Below, one piece after another: positions 18,028 through 26,143 of a DNA stretch of 64,000 nucleotides (position 1 is the stretch's first letter; each line of letters starts with the position of its first letter). The stretch comes from Caldilineaceae bacterium (GTDB taxonomy: Bacteria; Chloroflexota; Anaerolineae; Caldilineales; Caldilineaceae): positions 24,346-88,345 of the forward strand of contig JACKBC010000028.1 of the NCBI GenBank assembly GCA_020634755.1, written 5' to 3'. The notes below the pieces were generated by a model. That model saw nothing but the letters and a program-made list of their open reading frames with translations. It searched no databases and was not told the origin of the DNA. Position numbers and translations under genes: made by a program.

Positions 18028-20259
18028 ATGACCTTAACCAGGAGTTATTCTGCCATTTTTCAGCATATTCTCACAATGCCAAGATACCAGATGCCCTCCA
18101 GAATTGCAACTTCCCGTAATCAGTTGCAAAGCAGATTTTCGCATCCAATGAGCGCCGCTTTTGTCTGGTTGGCTGTGGCTGCTTTGGCCATCCTGCTGGC
18201 GCATACGCCCAGTGCAGCCGCGGCGCCTTCGCCACTGAAACCGGCCATGCAAGCCCAGTTGGATATACCTCAGTACGTACTCACTCCCATTGAATCGACC
18301 GACATTGAGCTGCAAGCACACACGGTTGACTATCGCCTTTCGGTCTTGCCAGACGGGCAGCTCGAACTGGCCGTGAGTGCCCAATATCGTCTGTTTAACC
18401 CGGGGACAGAAGCCGTTACCCAGCTGGTCATGCTGCGCAATGCCGCGAATGACGCCACAAGCTCCACACCCGCCGATCTGGTGCTGCTGCTGGACGAGCA
18501 GCTCCTAGCGCTGGAACCGGCGACCGATGGCGGATACACCACGCTGATCGGGCTGGCCGCCGATGGGCGCAGCACTGTGCGCGTGCAATACACCATGCCG
18601 CTGGCGGGCGAGGCGCTGCCTCTTTTGCGCTATAGCGTCTCTCACTTGCCGCAGTGGCCAGGCAGCACCAGCCTGCGCGTGACCTTTGCCCTACCCGAAG
18701 CGCTGTCCTCGGATCAATGGTTGCGCGTTGAACCGGATGGGTGGACCTATGCACCAACAGACAATGCCCGCGAGCCTTCCATACAGTGGCTGCGCGAGCC
18801 TGGTTTTACCGAACAACGTTTTGTTTTGCAATTTATTCATCCGGCTGTGAGCCAGCAACTGCGTGCCGCCCAACAGGCGGCGCAAACCACGCCCTCGGCC
18901 GCCACGTATGGCCCATTAGCCAAGCTCTACCAACAGCTCTATGACGATCCGGCCATTAATAGCACCGGCGATCCCAGCGAGATTGCGGTGCGCGAGCGCT
19001 TTTATGCACAGGCCCTGGCCGCCTATTTGGATGGCATTGACAGCGCGGCGGGCGGTGGTTCAACTGAAGCCGGCACGCTGCATGCCGGGCTGGCGGCGCT
19101 CTACCGCAGCCGCGTGGTTGGCGTTTCACAAGACGAACACTATATTCTGCTCATGGTGGGCGAGATAGATCGCGCGCTGGATACGCTGCCGGCGGATGCG
19201 GGGCAGCGCGCCGAGCTGACTCGTTGGCGCTTTGAGGGACTCTATTCGCTCTTTCAGCAGGCGCGCAATCGCCAGGATTGGCGTGAGGCGCTGCGCTTGC
19301 TGGAACAGTTGGAGAGCCAGCTGAGCGCGGGCGCCCCCGCCGGTGGGCGATTGACGCTGACCGACCTGGAAAACGAACGCCAGGCCATTCGCGTACAGCA
19401 AGCGCTGGAGGTGTTGGCCCAGGGGGAAACCGATGCGGCGATTGCCCTGGCCGGACCCGACATTCAGAATGCAGCGCTGGCTCCTGCACCCGAATTGCAA
19501 AGCCTATTTGCCAATTGGCAGATCAGCAGCACGTTGACCGCCGATACCACAGCGCTGGCGCTGCTGGCCTACCCCGCCGCCGGACAGGAGCCCGCCGCCC
19601 GCAACGCCCTACAAAACATTGTCACGCGCTGGCAAACGGTTTCCACGGACCACACAATTCAATTTGATGAGGGAGCAAATAGCGAAGCGGACGCGCCCTT
19701 GCGCTTGCATATAGAGGCGACCGCGCAAACATCACCTCTGCTGCTGGTACAGGCGCTGCCCGACAATGCCAATTGGGCGCTTTTGCGGGCGCTGCTCACC
19801 CAGCTCAACCCCACGGTAGAAAGCAGCGGCACTTTTCTGCAGCGCCACACAGAAATAAGCCAGCCGCTGGATCTACGCAGCGTAGGGGACCATTGGAACG
19901 CCATGGCGGCCAACCTGAGCCAACAGGGTGCGACCTTTGAGGCCGAGGCGGCCCGCTTAAGTGGTGAAGGGACGCGCCAAGATGATGCAGCGCTACAGGC
20001 GCAAATTCAGGGCGTTAACTATAACAATGCGGCCCAAGTGTGGCGCGCTCTGCTGCGCAACAGCCGCGTCACGGTCATTTTACAGGCGGCAGACAATGGC
20101 GCGCCTACGGCCCGCTCTTGGCTCACCACGGTGGATGCGCCGCCGCAACTCTATACGCTACAGGCACAAACCGTCAATCCGCTCCAGCTGTTGGGATTTG
20201 TGATCGCCATTGTGCTGGCCATATTGGGATTATCGGCGCTCCTTTGGTGGCTCTTATAG
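18028..20259 (+). CDS. Exported protein with C-terminal membrane anchor, unknown function
   Basis: No family recognised. About 743 residues if the first ATG is used; in-frame ATGs at 18076, 18091 and 18148 are also possible and none has a clear ribosome site. A hydrophobic segment (AAFVWLAVAALAILLAHT) ending in SAAAA looks like a signal peptide. The body starts with a beta-rich domain (about 85-280) and continues as Ala/Gln/Leu-rich helices that look like a TPR-type solenoid. The last 21 residues form a membrane helix (LGFVIAIVLAILGLSALLWW) with almost no cytoplasmic tail. The topology is therefore an outside domain tethered at its C-terminus. Confidence 0.7.
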   Translation: MTLTRSYSAIFQHILTMPRYQMPSRIATSRNQLQSRFSHPMSAAFVWLAVAALAILLAHTPSAAAAPSPLKPAMQAQLDIPQYVLTPIESTDIELQAHTVDYRLSVLPDGQLELAVSAQYRLFNPGTEAVTQLVMLRNAANDATSSTPADLVLLLDEQLLALEPATDGGYTTLIGLAADGRSTVRVQYTMPLAGEALPLLRYSVSHLPQWPGSTSLRVTFALPEALSSDQWLRVEPDGWTYAPTDNAREPSIQWLREPGFTEQRFVLQFIHPAVSQQLRAAQQAAQTTPSAATYGPLAKLYQQLYDDPAINSTGDPSEIAVRERFYAQALAAYLDGIDSAAGGGSTEAGTLHAGLAALYRSRVVGVSQDEHYILLMVGEIDRALDTLPADAGQRAELTRWRFEGLYSLFQQARNRQDWREALRLLEQLESQLSAGAPAGGRLTLTDLENERQAIRVQQALEVLAQGETDAAIALAGPDIQNAALAPAPELQSLFANWQISSTLTADTTALALLAYPAAGQEPAARNALQNIVTRWQTVSTDHTIQFDEGANSEADAPLRLHIEATAQTSPLLLVQALPDNANWALLRALLTQLNPTVESSGTFLQRHTEISQPLDLRSVGDHWNAMAANLSQQGATFEAEAARLSGEGTRQDDAALQAQIQGVNYNNAAQVWRALLRNSRVTVILQAADNGAPTARSWLTTVDAPPQLYTLQAQTVNPLQLLGFVIAIVLAILGLSALLWWLL

Positions 20260-20573
20260 CCTGGAAATACGCGGTAAGATAGGCGCCCATTAGAAATGGG
20301 CGCCACCAACGTGAAACGCTCCCTTCCTGTTGTGTTTTCCTGGCGCTGCGGAAGTCGTGATCCATTGTAACGTTACACTGTTTTTTTGCACATATTTGCG
20401 TTTTTGACGAAAAAAGTGCATCTGCGTATAATAGGACCGTCAGACGCTGTAGGTTTTATGTGTAAACATGCGTGCTTTTGGGCTTACTGGGTCTGGGAGT
20501 GCGCTTTTTTTATGCCTGAAACCCACTGCTGGCGTCTTAGTCAATGCGTTCACTGGAGTAAGGAGGTTTCTTT
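20260..20573. other. Intergenic region and 5' leader of the cold-shock gene
   Basis: 314 bases. It contains a perfect hairpin without a T-tract (GGCGCCCATT / AATGGGCGCC, 20282-20304), the cold-shock promoter (20404-20432) and then a leader of about 135 bases before the start codon. Long leaders of this kind are typical of cold-shock mRNAs. Confidence 0.6.
20404..20432 (+). promoter_or_regulatory. Sigma-70-type promoter of the cold-shock gene
   Basis: TTGACG (20404-20409), a 17-base spacer, then TATAAT (20427-20432): the best consensus promoter in the window. Transcription should start near 20439. Confidence 0.8.
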
Positions 20574-20786
20574 ATGGGAGAGCGCAAAATTGGTACGGTT
20601 AAGTGGTTTAATGATCGAAAGGGCTATGGCTTTATTGCTCAAGAGGACGGAAACGATGTATTCGTACATTATTCCGCTGTAATGGGCGATGGATACAAGA
20701 GCCTGATCGAGGGACAGCGTGTAGAGTTCACTATTGAAGAAGGACCCAAAGGACCAGCCGCAGCTGCCGTACAGAAGCTGGGCTAA
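20574..20786 (+). CDS. Cold-shock protein (CspA family)
   Basis: A 70-residue single cold-shock domain that binds single-stranded RNA or DNA and melts RNA structure. Both RNA-binding motifs are intact: KGYGFI (RNP1) and DVFVHY (RNP2), after the usual GTVKWFND start. It has a perfect AGGAGG seven bases before the ATG, a consensus promoter and a leader of about 135 bases, so it is probably highly expressed and regulated after transcription. A terminator follows directly, so it is monocistronic. Confidence 0.96.
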   Translation: MGERKIGTVKWFNDRKGYGFIAQEDGNDVFVHYSAVMGDGYKSLIEGQRVEFTIEEGPKGPAAAAVQKLG

Positions 20787-20830
20787 CAGAGTAGTATCTG
20801 CACCAAGTAGTAAACCACAATCACCAAGGG

Positions 20831-20868
20831 GGGAAAGGCAGGAGAATCTTCTGAGCTTTCCCTTTTTT
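20831..20868 (+). terminator. Terminator of the cold-shock gene
   Basis: GGGAAAG (20831-20837) pairs with CTTTCCC (20856-20862); the inner AGAA/TTCT can extend the stem; TTTTTT follows. Confidence 0.8.
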
Positions 20869-20934
20869 AATTCTCCCTCACCTCCTTCTTTTTCTTTATT
20901 CTGAGGCAAGTTGGCCAACTTATTTTTCGTGACG

Positions 20935-20989
20935 AAAAGCGGCGTTTTCCATTGGGATAGCATTCCAACAGAAAACGCCGCTTTTTATT
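20935..20989. terminator. Bidirectional terminator between cold-shock and GH4 genes
   Basis: AAAAGCGGCGTTTTC (20935-20949) pairs perfectly with GAAAACGCCGCTTTT (20971-20985), with T-rich flanks on both strands. It would end the minus-strand GH4 transcript and back up the cold-shock terminator. Confidence 0.85.
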
Positions 20990-21034
20990 ACAAATGCAAT
21001 CGGACGCATCAAATCAAGGCCAGGGGCATCTAAC

Positions 21035-22438
21035 CTAACGCAGCTTTCGCTCCATCAACATAGCACTCTCGCCATTTACAAATTTGAAGAACTCATCCAC
21101 CTCTTCATGGCCCTCCACGCCCATTACGTCTTTGACTAAGGCCACGGCTTGCTCGTAGCTGTGCGTCTTATTAGATTGCAGCGCGTTCCAAATAAGCTGT
21201 GTGCGGTCACCCGTTTTGTAGGCCAATAGTTCACGCTCCATGGCGAGCCAGTTGGGATAGATCATTTCGTACATGACTTTGGGCGGCAGCGGCTCGACCT
21301 GCATGGGGAAGACACCACCTTTGTTGATAATGGCGGGCACTTCGACCACTACATCATCGGGAATGCCGGCCAGAACGCCATTGTTGGGGATATTCACTTC
21401 GAACTGCTCTTCCACATTGTTGACCAGCGCATCGATAATTGGCACCTGCTGCTCGCGCGTCTTTTCCTGGCCCAATTCCTGCACCACGCTGGCTTTGGGG
21501 TCACTGGCCAGACGCTTGATCATGGCCAGCTTCTCTTCGAGCCCCTTTACATATTGCGGGCGCGCAATGTCGGTGTCCGGGCCGCCAAACTTATCAAAGA
21601 ACCAAAACTGTTTGGTCGCCAGATCGGTGTGATACCACCAGCTCTGGCCGCTGCGCACCGTGTCGCCAATGGGCATGAGGCCATACATCATATACTGGTG
21701 GATGGCGCCCTTAGACATCTGAATATCATGGGTGCGCTCCGGTACATGGGTGCGCCAATATTCATCGGCCTTGGTCTCAATCCACTCGTCAATCATGGGA
21801 TACATATCCTGGCCGCGATAGTAACAGAAGGTGAGCCAGACATTGTGGTTTAGGCCAGGCGCTTGCCAGGTTAGATCTTTGAGGCTGTTGATCTCCAGCC
21901 CCAGCGTACGCGCAATACCATAAACGCCATAATGGCCGTGGCAGAGACCGATAATCTTGATGTCGCTTTCGCGCGTCATCAGCGTACAGCCGGAAAAGAC
22001 TGGGTTGCCCGACTGAATGAGCCAGGCATCGGGGCAGATCTCTTCCATGTCGCGCACTACGCTCATCATCAAATTAAAGTTGTAGTAGGAGCCAGGGACG
22101 CTGGCGCCCGTGCTGTAGTAGTAGCCATGCTTGGCAATAATATCGCGCATGGCGGCCGCGTGGTAGTGACCCTTGGCATCGGCGGTGTTGATTACAAAGT
22201 CGGCATCGCGCAGCGCTTCATGGCGATCTGTGGTGCTCTCAATGCGCAGGTCCTGGCCCAATTCTTGGCTGTAGCGTTGCGCCAGTTTGGTAATCATGGG
22301 CAGGCGCTCTTCGTTGATGTCCATAAAATGCACAAAGCTGCCCGCCAAGTTGGGCGTGAGGCAGAGGTCTTTGACCAGACCAAGCGAAAAGGTAGCGCTG
22401 CCGGCGCCGATAACGGCAATTTTGATTGGGGTTGGCAT
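21035..22438 (-). CDS. Glycoside hydrolase family 4 (alpha-galacturonidase/alpha-glycosidase type)
   Basis: A 467-residue NAD- and divalent-metal-dependent glycosidase of family GH4. It opens with a Rossmann loop (VIGAGSATFSLGLVKDL), then DADFVINTADAKGH, the substrate/metal region IQSGNPVFSG and the CHGHYG motif with the metal-binding Cys and His, followed by GLNHNVW. The CH-type motif fits alpha-glycosidases, including LplD-like alpha-galacturonidases and MelA-like enzymes, rather than 6-phospho-beta-glucosidases. The rhamnose pathway in the same window makes a pectin-type substrate attractive, but this is inference. The ATG at 22438 has GGAGGAAC just upstream; the frame continues upstream into repetitive sequence and is not used. 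Confidence 0.9.
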   Translation of the reverse strand: MPTPIKIAVIGAGSATFSLGLVKDLCLTPNLAGSFVHFMDINEERLPMITKLAQRYSQELGQDLRIESTTDRHEALRDADFVINTADAKGHYHAAAMRDIIAKHGYYYSTGASVPGSYYNFNLMMSVVRDMEEICPDAWLIQSGNPVFSGCTLMTRESDIKIIGLCHGHYGVYGIARTLGLEINSLKDLTWQAPGLNHNVWLTFCYYRGQDMYPMIDEWIETKADEYWRTHVPERTHDIQMSKGAIHQYMMYGLMPIGDTVRSGQSWWYHTDLATKQFWFFDKFGGPDTDIARPQYVKGLEEKLAMIKRLASDPKASVVQELGQEKTREQQVPIIDALVNNVEEQFEVNIPNNGVLAGIPDDVVVEVPAIINKGGVFPMQVEPLPPKVMYEMIYPNWLAMERELLAYKTGDRTQLIWNALQSNKTHSYEQAVALVKDVMGVEGHEEVDEFFKFVNGESAMLMERKLR

Positions 22439-22538
22439 TTGGTTCCTCCAGAGATTTGCAGTTGGTGATTGGTGGCTGGTTGCCGGCTGTTGAGAATGGC
22501 AGAGGCCAGCGACTGGCAACCGGCAACCAATGACAAAA

Positions 22539-23780
22539 TTACACAGTTTTCAAATACTCGCGCACCAGCAAAGCCGCTGTTGCGCCTTCACCGGCGGCGC
22601 TGGCCACCTGCTTTGTGCTGCCGGAACGCACATCACCGGCGGCGAAAATGCCCGGAATGCTGGTTTCCAGGACCGCGGGTTCGCGCGCTTCATATCCGGC
22701 GGGGCGGTCGCCATCGTGCACCAGATCGTGGCCGGTGATGATAAAGCCCCATGAATTGAGGCGCATGTCGGTTTCCGCCAAAAATTCCACATTCGGATCC
22801 AGGCCGATGAAGATAAACGCGCCATCCACCTCCAGCGTGCTGGCTTCGCCACTCTCATTGTTGTGCAGCTTCAGCTGGTTGAGTTTGGCATTGGCGCCCA
22901 CAAATTCATCCACTTCGGTGTGCCAGCGCACATCAATTTTATCATCTTCGGCCACCTTTTCCTGAATTACCTGGCTGGCCTTAAACGCATCGCCGCGCAC
23001 GAGAATGGTCACATGGTCGGCAAACTTTGTCAGCAAAAGGCTCTCTTCGGCGGCGCTATTACCGCCACCCACCACGGCCACTTTTTTGCCTTTATAAAAC
23101 GGGCCGTCACAGGTGGCGCAAAAATGTACACCCGCGCCAATATAATCGCTTTCGCCCGGCGCACCCAGCCGCCGATAGCGACTGCCGGTGGTGATGAGCA
23201 GGGCACAGGCGCTATATTCGGCGCCATCGCTGGTGGTGACCACATGATAATTGTCGTGGCTATGTATTTTGACTACGTCCTGCGCTTGCAGCAATTCCAC
23301 GCCAAAGCGTTCGGCCTGCTGACGGAGGCGATTGGCAAATTCAATACCCGCCACGCCGTCGGGAAAGCCGGGCATGTTGTCCAGCTTTTCAGTAGCGGCG
23401 GCCTGCCCGCCCAAGGCGGCGCGTTCGATCACCAGCGTGTCGATTCCTTCACGGGCTGTATAGAGCGCCGCCGTCAACCCCGCCGGTCCGCCGCCCACCA
23501 CAATGAGCGGATAGTGAGAATGTTTGGCTGATGTTTTCAGCCCCAGCTTTTGCGCCAAATCGGCATTGCTGGGCTCCACCAGAAACGAACCATCTTCAAA
23601 CACAATGGTGGGGATAATGCGCTTGCCATTGTTTTTTTCAATGACAAGCTGTTCCGCTGCGGCGTCTTGCTCAATATCGACCCAGCTATAGGGAATCTGA
23701 TGTTCGCCCAAGAATTGTTTGCTGCGCCGGCAATCGGGACACCAATAGGCGCCATAAAGGGTAATTTGCGGTTCAGACAT
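22539..23780 (-). CDS. Glutaredoxin/mycoredoxin-thioredoxin reductase fusion
   Basis: A 413-residue fusion. Residues 1-80 form a glutaredoxin/mycoredoxin-like domain with the C14-P-D-C17 redox pair and the cis-Pro region (RIIPTIVFEDG). Residues about 90-413 are a low-molecular-weight thioredoxin reductase: FAD loop VVGGGPAG (94-101), the redox pair C221-A-T-C224 and the NADPH loop VVGGGNSAAEE. Electrons would pass from NADPH through FAD and CATC to the attached redoxin or to free thioredoxin. It starts 11 bases after the TlpA/NHL lipoprotein gene, so the two are probably one transcript and the fusion may supply reducing power for that protein. Confidence 0.92.
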   Translation of the reverse strand: MSEPQITLYGAYWCPDCRRSKQFLGEHQIPYSWVDIEQDAAAEQLVIEKNNGKRIIPTIVFEDGSFLVEPSNADLAQKLGLKTSAKHSHYPLIVVGGGPAGLTAALYTAREGIDTLVIERAALGGQAAATEKLDNMPGFPDGVAGIEFANRLRQQAERFGVELLQAQDVVKIHSHDNYHVVTTSDGAEYSACALLITTGSRYRRLGAPGESDYIGAGVHFCATCDGPFYKGKKVAVVGGGNSAAEESLLLTKFADHVTILVRGDAFKASQVIQEKVAEDDKIDVRWHTEVDEFVGANAKLNQLKLHNNESGEASTLEVDGAFIFIGLDPNVEFLAETDMRLNSWGFIITGHDLVHDGDRPAGYEAREPAVLETSIPGIFAAGDVRSGSTKQVASAAGEGATAALLVREYLKTV

Positions 23781-23791
23781 GATTGCTTCCT

Positions 23792-26062
23792 TTACTCACT
23801 CAATTCAACCTGATAGGTGAGCAGAACTTCGGGTTGGCCGGCCTGGCCGTTGGCATCGGTTACCACCAGCGGCTGTTCCAGACGCGTCTGGTCGATTAGG
23901 CAGAGGCTTTCGGTTTCCGCCTGACAGTAGATAATGGTCAGGTCGGCAATCAATTCGCCCCGCCCCGGTTGGAACGTGGCCGCCAACGTGAGCGGAAACT
24001 CGGGCCCGGCAATGGAACGATTGGCGTCCGGCTCTAGCACCACCAAGTCGCCATCACCCGCATTCTGCACATGCCACTCCATGCTATAGGGCGCCAGATC
24101 GTTGATCTTATAGCCAGCGGGTAGCTTCACATCCAGCGTGACAACGCCAGGACCAGCCGCCACCTGTACCGGCTCCAGCACAATCTGGCGGTCACCAAAG
24201 GGCTCATTGGCGCGTGACGCTGTAAATTGCTGAATGCCCTTGAGCACGAGCGTGCGCGTTTCCAGCGTGGTCAGATCAATAACGCGGATGGCGTGGTTAT
24301 TGGTGTCCGCCACATAGAGTTTGCCGGCCGCGGCATGAATGCCGCCCGGCTCGTAAAAGAGGGGATCGGCGCCATCGCGCCAGCCGCGTGTGCTCCCCAA
24401 TAGGGTGGTCACCGTACGGGTGGCTGGCTCCAAACGCTTGATCTTATTGTTATATGTATCGGCAATATAAAGCGCGCCGTCGACCAGCGCCAGCCCCTGC
24501 GGATGCTGTAAGCGCACGTCGCGACCGACCCCGTCCACATCGCCAAAATCAAAGAGCGAAATACCCAGCCCAGTCAACGTTTCCACCGTATTGGCCGCCG
24601 CGCCAGGCGCCACATGCGCCACTCGCATGGTGCTGGCTTCCGTATCGGCAAAGTAGAGCGCGCCGCCATCGCCCAGCGCCAGCGCGCTGGGTTGCGCCAG
24701 CTGCGCCGTGTCAAACGGGCCGTCTGCATATCCTTCCAGGGCGTTGCCCACCAACGGCGCAACCACCCCCGCCGCCAGATCAAGCGTCCACAGCTGATGC
24801 ACACCCGCCATGGCCATGTACAGCGTTTGGCCATCCAGAACCAGATCCCAAGGCGAACTGAGCCGTGTTTGCAGCGCCGCCCCACCTTGGACTGGTGGAC
24901 CGGGAATCTTTTCGCCCGTGCCGGCCACGGTTTCTACCCGCTGGTTGACCAAATCCACACGGCGCACAGTGTGGTTGCCGGCATCGGCCACATAAAGCGT
25001 CTGTTCGTCGGGGGATAGGGCCATGCCTTGCGGCTGCGTAAAGCGCGCGCTTTGCCAGTCACCATCGTGCAAGCCTGGTTCGCCCTGGCCAATAATGCCC
25101 AGCACCTGGCCACTTTCGGGATGCGCCATCACTATGCGATTGTGATTGGTGTCGGCAATAAAGAGCCGCTCACCGGACGGAGCCGCCAATACTTTGCCGG
25201 GAAAGGAAAGAACGCTTTCCGGCAATCCCTCGCGCTCCAGTTTGAGGCGCACCGGCGTCGCGTCTAGCTTTCCGCGGGCGGCAAAGGCATCGCGCAGCTG
25301 GCGAATGAGCGGGTTGAATGCGTGATAGACACCTTCGCCCAGATGCAATCCGGCAATGTTGCCGGCCGGATCAATGAGCACAATGGTGGGCCAGGCGCGG
25401 GCGTTCCAATCATACCAAAGGGTTAGATCTTTATCGTTGATCACCGGATAATCCAGCCCATAACGCAGAATCATTTGGCGAATGTTGTCGGTTTGGCTTT
25501 CATTGGTAAATTTGGCCGAATGGATGCCGATGACCACCAGTTCATTGGGGTAGTTGGCTTCGAGCTGCTTGAGTTCGGGAAAGTTATGCACGCAGTTGAT
25601 GCAGCCATAGGTCCAGAAATCGAGCAATACAATTTTACCGGTCAATTGGGCCAGGCTCAGCGGACGGTCCGTGTTGAGCCACTCCAGATCTGCGGGGAAT
25701 TCAGGCGCTCTGTCGGCATATAGGTCCGGTTCAGACGAGCCGCCCGGTGCGCCGCCGCCAAAGAAGGCATCGGAGGCATTGACTTGACTCCCGTTGCCCG
25801 CTTTTGTCGCCGCTACGGTAGGCGCAGTTGTCACAGTGGCAGTTGTCGGAGAAGCAGCGATTGTAGAAGCAACTGGCGTGGGGGCGGCTGTTGGCGGCGC
25901 GGTGATCGTGGCGGGGGCAACAGCTGCCGTGGCCGTGGGGATGAGCGTGGGAACGGCAAGCGTGGTGGGCGCAGCACTCCGATTACAAGCGGCCAGGCTC
26001 ACGCTCATTAGCAGCACGAGGCAGAACCACCGGATGCAGTGGAAGGTCTGCGTTCTTATCAT
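23792..26062 (-). CDS. Lipoprotein with TlpA-like thioredoxin domain and NHL beta-propeller
   Basis: A 756-residue lipoprotein. The signal peptide ends in the lipobox SLAAC (Cys about 26), followed by a Thr/Ala/Pro linker. A thioredoxin-like domain at about 125-250 carries C-I-N-C (near 151-154) in the TlpA/ResA style (VLLDFWTYGCINC). It is followed by an NHL six-bladed propeller (about 265-610, repeated blades such as DTNHNRI, DAGNHTVRRV, DTYNNKIKRL, DTNNHAIRVI) and a C-terminal beta domain. This is the architecture of bacterial NHLRC2 relatives. The ATG at 26062 gives the canonical lipoprotein signal; an upstream extension is rejected. It is 11 bases from the redoxin-reductase gene. Confidence 0.9.
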   Translation of the reverse strand: MIRTQTFHCIRWFCLVLLMSVSLAACNRSAAPTTLAVPTLIPTATAAVAPATITAPPTAAPTPVASTIAASPTTATVTTAPTVAATKAGNGSQVNASDAFFGGGAPGGSSEPDLYADRAPEFPADLEWLNTDRPLSLAQLTGKIVLLDFWTYGCINCVHNFPELKQLEANYPNELVVIGIHSAKFTNESQTDNIRQMILRYGLDYPVINDKDLTLWYDWNARAWPTIVLIDPAGNIAGLHLGEGVYHAFNPLIRQLRDAFAARGKLDATPVRLKLEREGLPESVLSFPGKVLAAPSGERLFIADTNHNRIVMAHPESGQVLGIIGQGEPGLHDGDWQSARFTQPQGMALSPDEQTLYVADAGNHTVRRVDLVNQRVETVAGTGEKIPGPPVQGGAALQTRLSSPWDLVLDGQTLYMAMAGVHQLWTLDLAAGVVAPLVGNALEGYADGPFDTAQLAQPSALALGDGGALYFADTEASTMRVAHVAPGAAANTVETLTGLGISLFDFGDVDGVGRDVRLQHPQGLALVDGALYIADTYNNKIKRLEPATRTVTTLLGSTRGWRDGADPLFYEPGGIHAAAGKLYVADTNNHAIRVIDLTTLETRTLVLKGIQQFTASRANEPFGDRQIVLEPVQVAAGPGVVTLDVKLPAGYKINDLAPYSMEWHVQNAGDGDLVVLEPDANRSIAGPEFPLTLAATFQPGRGELIADLTIIYCQAETESLCLIDQTRLEQPLVVTDANGQAGQPEVLLTYQVELSE

Positions 26063-26143
26063 GCAAGGTTTTCCAAAAATAAAATGGCTCAACAGGATCT
26101 TATGTGGTCCCTGAGATCCCAAAGAACCAATGAATATCACGAC

